Source of the DNA: a bacterium
GTDB lineage: Bacteria; Elusimicrobiota; Elusimicrobia; UBA1565; UBA9628
Assembly: GCA_021796015.1 (NCBI GenBank)
Contig: JAJYOT010000017.1
Location: 1-30,407, forward strand
Length of the DNA stretch: 30,407 bases
Direction of reading: 5' to 3'
In this document: one piece after another, positions 21,075-28,566 of the stretch
Layout of the letters: the number at the start of each line of letters is the position of its first letter
Numbering within the stretch: position 1 is the first letter of the stretch
Program-made: the position numbers and the translations under genes
Notes under the pieces: model-generated
Told to the model about the DNA's origin: nothing
The model's database searches: none
Seen by the model: only the letters and a program-made list of their open reading frames with translations

Positions 21075-23045
21075 GTGAGGATTTTTCTTATATCTCTCGC
21101 AATCTTGTTTCTATCGGCTTTTTCAACCCTTCTTTTTAAAAGAAAAGAATTCTTAAGTAAAGCCTCTTATTTTTCCGGGCTTTTTCTCTTTTCTTGCCTG
21201 GGGGGATTTAATCTTTGGCGTATCCTAAAAGGAATACCCCTCCGCGATCTTTACTGGAATTGGCCTCTCCCCGGAGCTTCGTTTCACCTAGGCATGGATA
21301 CTCTTTCCGCTTTTTTCCTTTTAATTGTCCTCATTGTGGGGCTCTCCTGCGGCATCTACGGCGAAAGTTATTTGTCCCATGACTCTCAAACGCCCAAGGC
21401 CGCCGCGCGTTTTTTCTTTCTTTTTCTTATCGGAGCGATGTCTTTACTCATCCTTGCTCGAAATGCCGTCTTATTTATGTTCAGTTGGGAACTGATGTCT
21501 CTCTCCGCATTTGGTCTTATCTCTTTGCATTACGCCAGCCAGGAATCCTCAAAAGCGAGCCTTCTCTACCTGGTATGCGCCCATATCGGGGCTCTTGCTT
21601 TATTATTCTTATTTGTTTTTTTAGGAAGCCGCGCCGGATCCTTTGAATTTTCCGCGTTCTCCTCGCTTAGGTTTCTATCTCCGATGGAAGAGAGAATTAT
21701 TTTACTTTTAAGCTTCATCGGTTTTGGTTCCAAGGCCGGGTTTCTTCCGCTTCATTTTTGGCTTCAAGAAGCTCACCCCGCCGCCCCCAGCCACGCTTCC
21801 GCGGTGATGTCTGGAGTCATGATTGAGATGGGAATCTATGGATTTTTGCGTCTCTGGTCTCTCATTGGCCCCGTTTCCTCATCCGCCGGAATCGCGATGA
21901 TTCTCCTGGGAATTTCCGGCGCTGTTTTTGGCGCCCTTTGGGCTTTAAGCGAACGCGATTTTAAACGACTTTTGGCCTACAGCAGTATTGAAAACATCGG
22001 CATCATACTCGCCGCCATAGGCCTTGGGTATTATGGACTCTCTCGCCGCGATTTTACTTTGGCCGTTTTGGGTTTTTCCGCCGCCCTCCTCCATACTTTT
22101 AACCACGGGCTTTTTAAGTCGCTTCTCTTTTTATCGGCGGGAAACGTTTACCAGGAACTTAAAACCAGGGATATCGAAGAATGCGGCGGACTTCAAAAAA
22201 AGATGCCCTCAACCGGGATTTTATCCGCCATCGGATGCGCCGCTCTTTGCGGTCTTCCGCCGTTTAATGGTCTTATTAGCGAATACTTGGTTTATAACGG
22301 ACTTTTGCGCCCAAGCTCAAACGAAACCGCGCTTTTATTCGCCTTTTCCGCGTCCCTCCTCGCTTTTGCCGCAGGGACAGCCTTGGCCGCTTTTTCGAAA
22401 TATTACGGTCTTGTTTTTCTGGGCAACCCGCGTTCGGAAAAAGCCGCGAAAGCCCGGGAAGTAAACTTCGGCATGATTTTCCCCATGTCGGTTTTAGCGA
22501 CTCTTTGCCTTGCTCTCGGTCTTTTTCCCAATCCCATTTTTTCTCTCGCCTTTAAATCCGCGCAAAGCCTCCTCTCTTCTTCAAACAATCTCTCGGAAAC
22601 CCGCGAAGCCGTCCTAGCAAATCTCGACTTAATCGCCTTTTCCGGAACCCTTCTTCTCCTCATGGGATTGTCTCTCTGGGCGTTCAGGAGAATTTTATTT
22701 CACTCAAAAAAAATCGGACAAGGCCCGGTTTGGGCTTGCGGTTTTGAGTCTCCCACGCCCCGAATGCAATACACCGGGTCTTCTTACGCCATGCCGCTTC
22801 AGAGAATTCTTTCCTTGGTCTTACCAATGCGCGAAAAATCACGCCCTCCCGTTGGATACTGGCCGCAAGAATCCAGTTTCGAGACTCGAACGCCGGAACC
22901 CGCGCTTGAAATCACGATCCCCCTCTTAACCCGCGCCTTTTCCGAACGGCTGTCAAAAACAAGAAAAATCCATCACGGAAAAATTCAATACTACCTCCTC
23001 TATATGTCCGCCTTTTTAATTTTTCTTCTTTTATGGAAACTTTAA
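21075..23045 (+). CDS. Hyf/Hyc-type antiporter-like membrane subunit (HyfB/HycC-like)
   Basis: A 656-residue polytopic subunit of the NuoL/M/N - Mrp antiporter superfamily, closest in layout to HyfB and HycC. Proton-path residues are visible: Glu in 'FMFSWELMSLSAFGL', Lys in 'IGFGSKAGFLPLHFWLQEAH' and Lys in 'RDFKRLLAYSSIENIG'. The C-terminal tail 'GPVWACGFESPTPRMQYTG' is typical of HyfB. The start is GTG 21075 with no usable Shine-Dalgarno sequence. An upstream ATG (21068) is out of frame. It is the first gene of a six-gene complex and probably translocates ions. Confidence 0.92.
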   Translation: MRIFLISLAILFLSAFSTLLFKRKEFLSKASYFSGLFLFSCLGGFNLWRILKGIPLRDLYWNWPLPGASFHLGMDTLSAFFLLIVLIVGLSCGIYGESYLSHDSQTPKAAARFFFLFLIGAMSLLILARNAVLFMFSWELMSLSAFGLISLHYASQESSKASLLYLVCAHIGALALLFLFVFLGSRAGSFEFSAFSSLRFLSPMEERIILLLSFIGFGSKAGFLPLHFWLQEAHPAAPSHASAVMSGVMIEMGIYGFLRLWSLIGPVSSSAGIAMILLGISGAVFGALWALSERDFKRLLAYSSIENIGIILAAIGLGYYGLSRRDFTLAVLGFSAALLHTFNHGLFKSLLFLSAGNVYQELKTRDIEECGGLQKKMPSTGILSAIGCAALCGLPPFNGLISEYLVYNGLLRPSSNETALLFAFSASLLAFAAGTALAAFSKYYGLVFLGNPRSEKAAKAREVNFGMIFPMSVLATLCLALGLFPNPIFSLAFKSAQSLLSSSNNLSETREAVLANLDLIAFSGTLLLLMGLSLWAFRRILFHSKKIGQGPVWACGFESPTPRMQYTGSSYAMPLQRILSLVLPMREKSRPPVGYWPQESSFETRTPEPALEITIPLLTRAFSERLSKTRKIHHGKIQYYLLYMSAFLIFLLLWKL

Positions 23046-23920
23046 AAGCGGTCCTATCTTATGTCGCGGCAATCGTCCTACTTCCGCCGTGGATCATTGG
23101 ACTGATCAATAAAACCAAAGCCTTCATCAGCGGACGGAAGGGACCGCCTTTGTTTCAACCCTTTTATGACAATATCAAACTCTTTAAAAAAAGCGCCGTT
23201 TACGGCCAAAGCACGGGGTGGGTTTTTAGAACCGGCCCGCTGGCATCTTTGAGCGCCGTGTTAATGGCCGCGACTTTCATCCCTTTTTTACGTAATCCCC
23301 TTTTCTCTTTCAATGGAGATGCGCTTGTTCTCGTCTTTCTTCTCGCTCTCTCTCGTTTTGGAATAACGCTCGCCGCCTTAGATACGGGCTCTAGTTTTGA
23401 GGGAATGGGAGCCAGCCGCGAAATGACCTTTTCAACTCTTTCAGAACTCGCCTTGCTTCTGATTTTCGCTAATCTCGCCTTTCAATGCCAAAGCCTGTCT
23501 TTAAAAGATATGTTTTTACCCCGTTCCTTTAAGTTTATGGCCCAAACGTTAATCATGGGAAGCCTTCTCATTGTCGTTCTAGCCGAAAATTCCCGAATTC
23601 CCTTTGACGATCCGCAAACCCACCTGGAACTCACGATGATCCATGAGGCGATGATTCTCGACCACGGCGGCCCGGATTTGGGACTAATCTCTTTCTCCGT
23701 GCAGCTTAAACTGACCCTCATGTTGTCTCTGATCGCTCATCTGGCGGTTTTTTTAATTCCCGCCGCTTCCCAAGTTTTAGTTCTTCTCTTTGTTTTATCT
23801 ACGTTCGCCATCTTCATCGGACTCGTCGAATCCAGCATGGCGAGACTTCGCCTAGACCGCATTCCACAATTATTGGTCGCGGCCGTCTGCGCTGCGGCCT
23901 TAGGGTTCTTTGCGAAATAA
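23033..23920 (+). CDS. NuoH-like membrane subunit (HyfC/HycD-like)
   Basis: A 295-residue membrane protein of the complex I subunit 1 family. The family loop is clear: 'ENSRIPFDDPQTHLELTMIH' followed by 'EAMILDHGGPDLGLISF', with the acidic residues that connect the redox arm to the membrane arm. 'FISGRKGPPLFQPFYDNIKLF' near the N-terminus is also typical. It overlaps the previous gene by 13 nt and ends directly at the next ATG. It would anchor the hydrophilic arm to the membrane. Confidence 0.94.
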   Translation: METLKAVLSYVAAIVLLPPWIIGLINKTKAFISGRKGPPLFQPFYDNIKLFKKSAVYGQSTGWVFRTGPLASLSAVLMAATFIPFLRNPLFSFNGDALVLVFLLALSRFGITLAALDTGSSFEGMGASREMTFSTLSELALLLIFANLAFQCQSLSLKDMFLPRSFKFMAQTLIMGSLLIVVLAENSRIPFDDPQTHLELTMIHEAMILDHGGPDLGLISFSVQLKLTLMLSLIAHLAVFLIPAASQVLVLLFVLSTFAIFIGLVESSMARLRLDRIPQLLVAAVCAAALGFFAK

Positions 23921-24583
23921 ATGACACGCTTTGGAGGTTCGACGTTCGCGGATTTTTTTCTAGCGCTCATAACTTTCCTCAATTTCTATATGCTGGGCTC
24001 TTCATCTCTTAAAGGCGTCATCAAGGCGTTCTCGCTTCAGGGAATGTGCCTGGCTTGTCTACCGCTGGCCTTGCCGGGAGGATATTTAAAAATAGATATC
24101 CTCGCGATTTCTTCTGGAATTTTTATTTTAAAGGGACTCCTCATCCCCCTGGTCTTAAATTACGCCTTGCGCGAAGTCAAAATACGAAGGGAAATAGAAC
24201 CCTTGATCGGATATAACGAGTCTCTTCTGCTGGGAGCGGGACTTATCGGAATTTCCTTCGTTTTATCCCATCGGCTGCCCTGCCCGTCAAGCATTGGCCG
24301 CTCCTTTCTTGTTCCGGCTTCCTTGTCAACCGCGATGATGGGAACTTTTCTCATGATTGGAAGGCTCAAGGCGATTACCCAAGTCGTGGGATATTTAGTT
24401 TTTGAAAATGGGGTTTATCTTTTCGGGCTCGCCTTTTCTTACCGCGCCCCCTGGGTTCTTGAAATGGGAATTCTTTTAGATGTTTTTGCCGCCGTTTTCA
24501 TCATGGGAATCATCATCCACCACATCGCAAGAACCTTTGATTCCATCAATACAAAAAATCTCACTCAATTAAAGGACTTATGA
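23921..24583 (+). CDS. NuoK-like membrane subunit (HyfE-like)
   Basis: A 220-residue protein with about six helices, the length and order of HyfE. The C-terminal half has 'VVGYLVFENGVYLFGLAF', with a membrane-embedded Glu as in NuoK/MrpC-type subunits, and 'EMGILLDVFAAVFIMGIIIH'. Its ATG follows the previous TAA with no gap, and its stop overlaps the next start. It is probably part of the ion path. Confidence 0.9.
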   Translation: MTRFGGSTFADFFLALITFLNFYMLGSSSLKGVIKAFSLQGMCLACLPLALPGGYLKIDILAISSGIFILKGLLIPLVLNYALREVKIRREIEPLIGYNESLLLGAGLIGISFVLSHRLPCPSSIGRSFLVPASLSTAMMGTFLMIGRLKAITQVVGYLVFENGVYLFGLAFSYRAPWVLEMGILLDVFAAVFIMGIIIHHIARTFDSINTKNLTQLKDL

Positions 24584-26028
24584 TTTATTTGATCCTTCTG
24601 GCACTCCCTTCTCTATTCGGCCTCCTGGCTCTCATCATCCCGGATGGACATGGGCGGCCATGGCTTTTACCCTTGGGGTGCGCTCTTAATTTTTCAGCCG
24701 TCATCAGTTGTTGGAAAATACCGCCGTCTCCTCTCTCTGGTTGGCTGGGGCTCGACGAGCTGAGCTTGATCGTTTTAAGTCTAGTCGCGCTTATCTTTCT
24801 CATCTCTTCTCTTTATTCCGTGGAATACCTCCGCTTGCGCCGGGAAAGACCCAATCGCCTTTTTACCTTCTGCCTTTTCTTGACCTTGTCCGCTCTCAAT
24901 CTTGTCTCTCTCAGCCGTCAGATGGGGCTTTTATGGATGGGAATGGAAATGACGACCTTGGCGACGGCCCCGCTGATTTATTTTAATCGCAATGAAAAAT
25001 CGCTCGAAGCGACCTGGAAATACTTGATGATGAGTTCTCTTGGAATTGGCTTTGCCCTTTTGGGAACTTTTTTCCTGTCCGCCGCGGCCCTTGCCTCCCC
25101 CTTAAAAGGAAACTCGCTTTCTCTTGACGCCCTACTCGCCCAAGGCCCGGCTCTCTCAAGTCAATGGCTCAAGGGTGCATTCATCCTTTTACTCGTTGGG
25201 TACGGAACAAAGATGGGGCTTTCTCCGCTTCATTTTTGGAAGCCCGACGCCTACGGAGAGTCTCCCGGTCTTGTCGGCGCTATTTTGTCCGGAGCCGTGA
25301 TCGCGGCGCCGTTTCTTGGGATTTTGCGCGCATTTCAAATCTGCGTCCGCGCGGGCCTGGGAGACTTTTGCCGCGGACTTTGGCTGCTCATGGGCCTCTT
25401 GTCCATAGGAACTGCCGCTATTTTTATGATTCGCCAGCGCGATTTCAAACGGATGCTCGCCTACTCCAGCGTCGAACACATGGGAATTCTCGCCTTGGGC
25501 GCGGGACTTGGGCCTCTGGGTTTATTTGCTTCTCTTTTACACCTCATCAATCATGGTCTGAGCAAAGCTCTTCTTTTTCTATCCGCCGGAAATCTCCACC
25601 GCGCCTTTGGCGGAAAAACGCTGGAACACGCTCAAGGATCTCTTAAACGCGCCCCCATTTCGGCTATTCTTTTTCTGCTCGGATTCATCGCGATCTCAGG
25701 GATCCCCCCCTTTTCGCCTTTTATCAGTGAATTTTCCATTTTAAGGGCGGCCACAAATACCCACCATCTTTTCATCGCTCTTTCGCTGGTTGGAATTTTG
25801 TCTCTGGTCTTTATCGGCATGGCCAACACGGTTATTCCCGTCGTCTACGGAAACACGCTGGAAGGGAAAAATCCTTCACTTCCCGAAAAAGCCGAACGTT
25901 TCCCCTTTATGCTCGCCGCTCCTATTCTTTTTCTCATTCTGATTATCGTCTTAGGACTCTGGCTCCCTCCTGACCTCAAGATTCATCTCCAAGAAGCGAC
26001 CAAGATTCTCTACGGAGAAAACCCATGA
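24580..26028 (+). CDS. Second antiporter-like membrane subunit (HyfF-like)
   Basis: A 482-residue NuoN/M-type subunit. Proton-path residues are kept: Glu in 'LLWMGMEMTTLATAPLIYF', Lys in 'LEATWKYLMMSSLGIGF' and 'GYGTKMGLSPLHFWKPDAYG', and Lys in 'RDFKRMLAYSSVEHMG'. The complex therefore has two antiporter-type subunits, as in Hyf and unlike the smaller Hyc. A HyfD-type third one is absent. It overlaps its neighbours by ATGA at both ends. Confidence 0.92.
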   Translation: MIYLILLALPSLFGLLALIIPDGHGRPWLLPLGCALNFSAVISCWKIPPSPLSGWLGLDELSLIVLSLVALIFLISSLYSVEYLRLRRERPNRLFTFCLFLTLSALNLVSLSRQMGLLWMGMEMTTLATAPLIYFNRNEKSLEATWKYLMMSSLGIGFALLGTFFLSAAALASPLKGNSLSLDALLAQGPALSSQWLKGAFILLLVGYGTKMGLSPLHFWKPDAYGESPGLVGAILSGAVIAAPFLGILRAFQICVRAGLGDFCRGLWLLMGLLSIGTAAIFMIRQRDFKRMLAYSSVEHMGILALGAGLGPLGLFASLLHLINHGLSKALLFLSAGNLHRAFGGKTLEHAQGSLKRAPISAILFLLGFIAISGIPPFSPFISEFSILRAATNTHHLFIALSLVGILSLVFIGMANTVIPVVYGNTLEGKNPSLPEKAERFPFMLAAPILFLILIIVLGLWLPPDLKIHLQEATKILYGENP

Positions 26029-27500
26029 CTGAAAAACCGCCTTTTCTTTCTCTCAAGAATGGAGAATCTATCGCCATAGAAAAAATTCCAATTTTTTCGA
26101 TTGAGGAATTTCGCGAACTCATCCTCCATTGGGTCTCAAAAAAATTTCGCATTTTGGCTCTTTTCTCAAACGCGTCTTCTTCGGACGTTCCCTATCCTCT
26201 CATCGCCGCTCTGGGAGACGATGAAGAGGGAACGATTTATCTAGCCTCATCCAAGCCCGTCAAAAAATTCATCTCCTTGACCCCTGATTGTCCCCAAGCC
26301 CATTTATTTGAACGCGAAATTTATGAAAATTCAGGCCTTACCCCTGAAAACCATCCCTGGCTTAAACCCGTGAGAAAAACTCCCGCTTCTCAAGTCTCTT
26401 TCTTTAGAGAGAACGGAGCTCAAGTCCACGAAGTGGCCGTCGGCCCCATTCATGCCGGGATCATCGAACCCGGGCACTTTCGATTTCAGTGCCATGGCGA
26501 AACCATTCGCCATTTAGAAATTCAGTTGGGTTATCAACATCGCGGAGTCGAACAACTCATTCTTCGGAATCCTTTACGTTCGCTGTCTATCGCGGAATCC
26601 ATCTGCGGAGATTCCGTCGTCTCCCACGCCTGGGCTCATTGCGCGGGTTTAGAAGCCCTTTCAAATCAGAAAATCACTCCTGAAGCGGAAAGAATTCGCG
26701 CAAGCGCTCTGGAAATTGAGAGAATCGCCAATCACTTGGGGGATTTAGCGGCCCTGAGCGGAGATATTGGATACCTGCCGGCCTCGGCCTATTTTGGAAG
26801 AATGAGAGGAGATTTTCTCAATCTTCTGATGATGATTTCCGGAAATCGTTACGGAAAAGGCCTCCTCAAAGTGGGCGGAACATTTTTTGACATTCCGCCG
26901 GCGATGAAATCTTCCGTTTTAAAAATTCTCAAAGAAGCTTGCCCGGAAACAGAAGAAATTGGAAATCTATTTTTTGGTTCCTCTTCCGTTCTTTCACGGC
27001 TTGAGAATGTCGGAATTCTTCCGCAAAAATCTTGCGAGGAACTGGGAATAGTCGGCCTTCCGGCAAGAGCCTCAAGCCTCAAAAGAGACGTCCGCGAAAA
27101 TTATCCTTTCGGAGTTTATCGCTCAAGGAAAATTCCCGTCGCCTGTCTTGGAAATTCGGATGTCTACGCAAGAACCTATTTAAGATTTCTGGAAATAAAA
27201 AATTCCCTCGCCTTTCTCGCTGATCTTTTTGAAAATTGGCCGGAAAAAAAGGCTTCAACAAAGTCCCAAGGGAAAAATAAGCCCCACCATTTGGCTTTAT
27301 CCCTCATCGAAGGCTGGAGAGGAGAAGTCTGTCATATCGCCCAAACCGGCCCAAACGGCGAAATATCGTCTTACAAAATCATCGATCCTTCTTTTCATAA
27401 TTGGATTGGTCTTGCCTTCGCCATGAGAAACCAGGAAATCTCGGACTTTCCGCTTTGTAATAAAAGTTTTAACCTCTCTTATGCGGGCCACGACTTATGA
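26025..27500 (+). CDS. NuoCD-like large subunit, HyfG/HycE-like, lacking most [NiFe] ligands
   Basis: A 491-residue fusion of a NuoC-like domain (about 1-120, with 'FEREIYENSGLTPENHPWL') and a NuoD/hydrogenase-large-subunit domain. 'VGPIHAGIIEPGHFRFQ' and 'GYQHRGVEQL' (169-178) are classic. In hydrogenases the first metal motif is CGxC; here it is C194-G-D-S197 in 'SICGDSVVSH', so the second Cys is Ser. The C-terminal DPCxxC motif is replaced by N483-L-S485-Y-A-G488, with both Cys lost, and the protein ends three residues later without a maturation tail. H2 chemistry is therefore unlikely. Complex I NuoD likewise has no cysteines at these sites. It resembles the Ehr class of hydrogenase-related complexes; electron donor and acceptor are unknown. 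Confidence 0.9.
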   Translation: MTEKPPFLSLKNGESIAIEKIPIFSIEEFRELILHWVSKKFRILALFSNASSSDVPYPLIAALGDDEEGTIYLASSKPVKKFISLTPDCPQAHLFEREIYENSGLTPENHPWLKPVRKTPASQVSFFRENGAQVHEVAVGPIHAGIIEPGHFRFQCHGETIRHLEIQLGYQHRGVEQLILRNPLRSLSIAESICGDSVVSHAWAHCAGLEALSNQKITPEAERIRASALEIERIANHLGDLAALSGDIGYLPASAYFGRMRGDFLNLLMMISGNRYGKGLLKVGGTFFDIPPAMKSSVLKILKEACPETEEIGNLFFGSSSVLSRLENVGILPQKSCEELGIVGLPARASSLKRDVRENYPFGVYRSRKIPVACLGNSDVYARTYLRFLEIKNSLAFLADLFENWPEKKASTKSQGKNKPHHLALSLIEGWRGEVCHIAQTGPNGEISSYKIIDPSFHNWIGLAFAMRNQEISDFPLCNKSFNLSYAGHDL

Positions 27501-28321
27501 TTGATATTTTTAAGAACCGCCTGCGCCAAGGGCACCGCACATCAAAGTTTCCTCACGAGACTCCGGAATTTCCCAAGCGTTTTCGCGGCCGTCCCCGAAT
27601 CAACCCGAGTTCCTGCCCGGAAGGGTGCTCTGATTGTCTTGATATCTGCCCGACCCAGGCCCTTGAGAAAAAAGGATCCGAGAAATTGGCCTTGGATCTT
27701 GGGAAATGTCTTTTCTGCGGAGACTGCGCGCGCGCCTGTCCTGAGAATGCCGTCGCCTTCACCCAGGATCATCGCCTGGCAGCCAGCCGTCGCGAGGACT
27801 TGCTCGTGACTTTGGAGGAGGCCAATCTCGCCGAATCGCTTAACGATGAGATGCGCCGCCTTTTTGGGAGATCTCTCAAGCTGCGACAAGTCAGCGCCGG
27901 AGGGTGCAGCGCCTGCGAGTCGGAATTGACGGCGCTGGGCAACGTCGTCTTCGATCTGGGCCGCTTTGGCATTCAGTTTGTCGCTTCCCCCAGACACGCG
28001 GACGGGCTTGTCCTTACCGGTCCCGTCACGAAAAACATGATTGAACCCGCAAAAATCGCCTATCAGGCCATTCCAGGCCCCAAAATCGTCATCGCCGTCG
28101 GCGCCTGCGCCTTAAGCGGCGGGCCTTTTAGAGAATCCCCAGAACAAAATGGCGGCGCGGTCGAGGCCGAAGGCCGAGCATCCCGAGCGCCCTTGGGAGA
28201 GACGTTGACGCTCGGCGGCGCGGAAAGCTTGGGGTTTCCCATCAACCTCTTCGTGCCGGGATGCCCGCCTCATCCGCTCACGATTTTAGACGGACTCTTA
28301 AGATTGCTCGGGAGGATTTAA
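27497..28321 (+). CDS. Fused ferredoxin (HyfH/NuoI-like) and small subunit (HyfI/NuoB-like)
   Basis: A 274-residue protein joining two subunits that are separate in E. coli Hyf/Hyc. The N-terminal part has two [4Fe-4S] motifs: 'CPEGCSDCLDICP', whose first spacing is x3 instead of x2, and the regular 'CLFCGDCARACP'. After a linker comes the NuoB-like domain with 'GGCSACESELTALG', 'VGACALSGGPF' and 'PGCPPHPLTILDGLL', which hold all four ligands of the proximal (N2-like) cluster. The electron wire is thus intact although the [NiFe] site of its partner is not. ATG 27497 overlaps the preceding stop (ATGA). Confidence 0.92.
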   Translation: MIDIFKNRLRQGHRTSKFPHETPEFPKRFRGRPRINPSSCPEGCSDCLDICPTQALEKKGSEKLALDLGKCLFCGDCARACPENAVAFTQDHRLAASRREDLLVTLEEANLAESLNDEMRRLFGRSLKLRQVSAGGCSACESELTALGNVVFDLGRFGIQFVASPRHADGLVLTGPVTKNMIEPAKIAYQAIPGPKIVIAVGACALSGGPFRESPEQNGGAVEAEGRASRAPLGETLTLGGAESLGFPINLFVPGCPPHPLTILDGLLRLLGRI

Positions 28322-28323
28322 TC

Positions 28324-28566
28324 ATGGCCGCTCTTTTTCGACTTAAAGTCAAAGCCGGCGGAAAACGAGATTCTATTGCTTCAACCGGGCCCTATTCCTT
28401 TGCCGTTGAGGTTCGAACCGAAGCGAAAGAAGGAAACGCAAATCTGGCGGCGCTCGCGCTCTTGTCCGCCCATCTTGGCGTCGCCGCCAAACGACTTCGC
28501 ATCGTCAAGGGCGCGAAGGCGCCCAACAAAATCGTCGCCCTCTTGGGTAACAATCCTTCGTCTTAA
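28324..28566 (+). CDS. DUF167 / YggU family protein
   Basis: An 80-residue protein of the YggU/DUF167 fold. It has 'FRLKVKAGGKRDSI', 'FAVEVRTEAKEGNANLAAL' and 'LRIVKGAKAPNKIVAL', matching the family pattern of a basic strand, 'EGKAN', and 'GxxSRxK'. Its function is not known. ATG 28324 has GGAGG about 8 nt upstream, inside the end of the preceding gene, so it is probably co-transcribed with the Hyf-like operon by position and not by function. Its stop shares TTAA (28563-28566) with the stop of the convergent gene. Confidence 0.88.
   Translation: MAALFRLKVKAGGKRDSIASTGPYSFAVEVRTEAKEGNANLAALALLSAHLGVAAKRLRIVKGAKAPNKIVALLGNNPSS

Noticed and set aside
21075..28321. Calling the operon a true hydrogenase 4 (hyf)
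   Set aside because: The large subunit lacks three of the four [NiFe]-binding cysteines and the maturation tail, and no maturation genes are present in the window.
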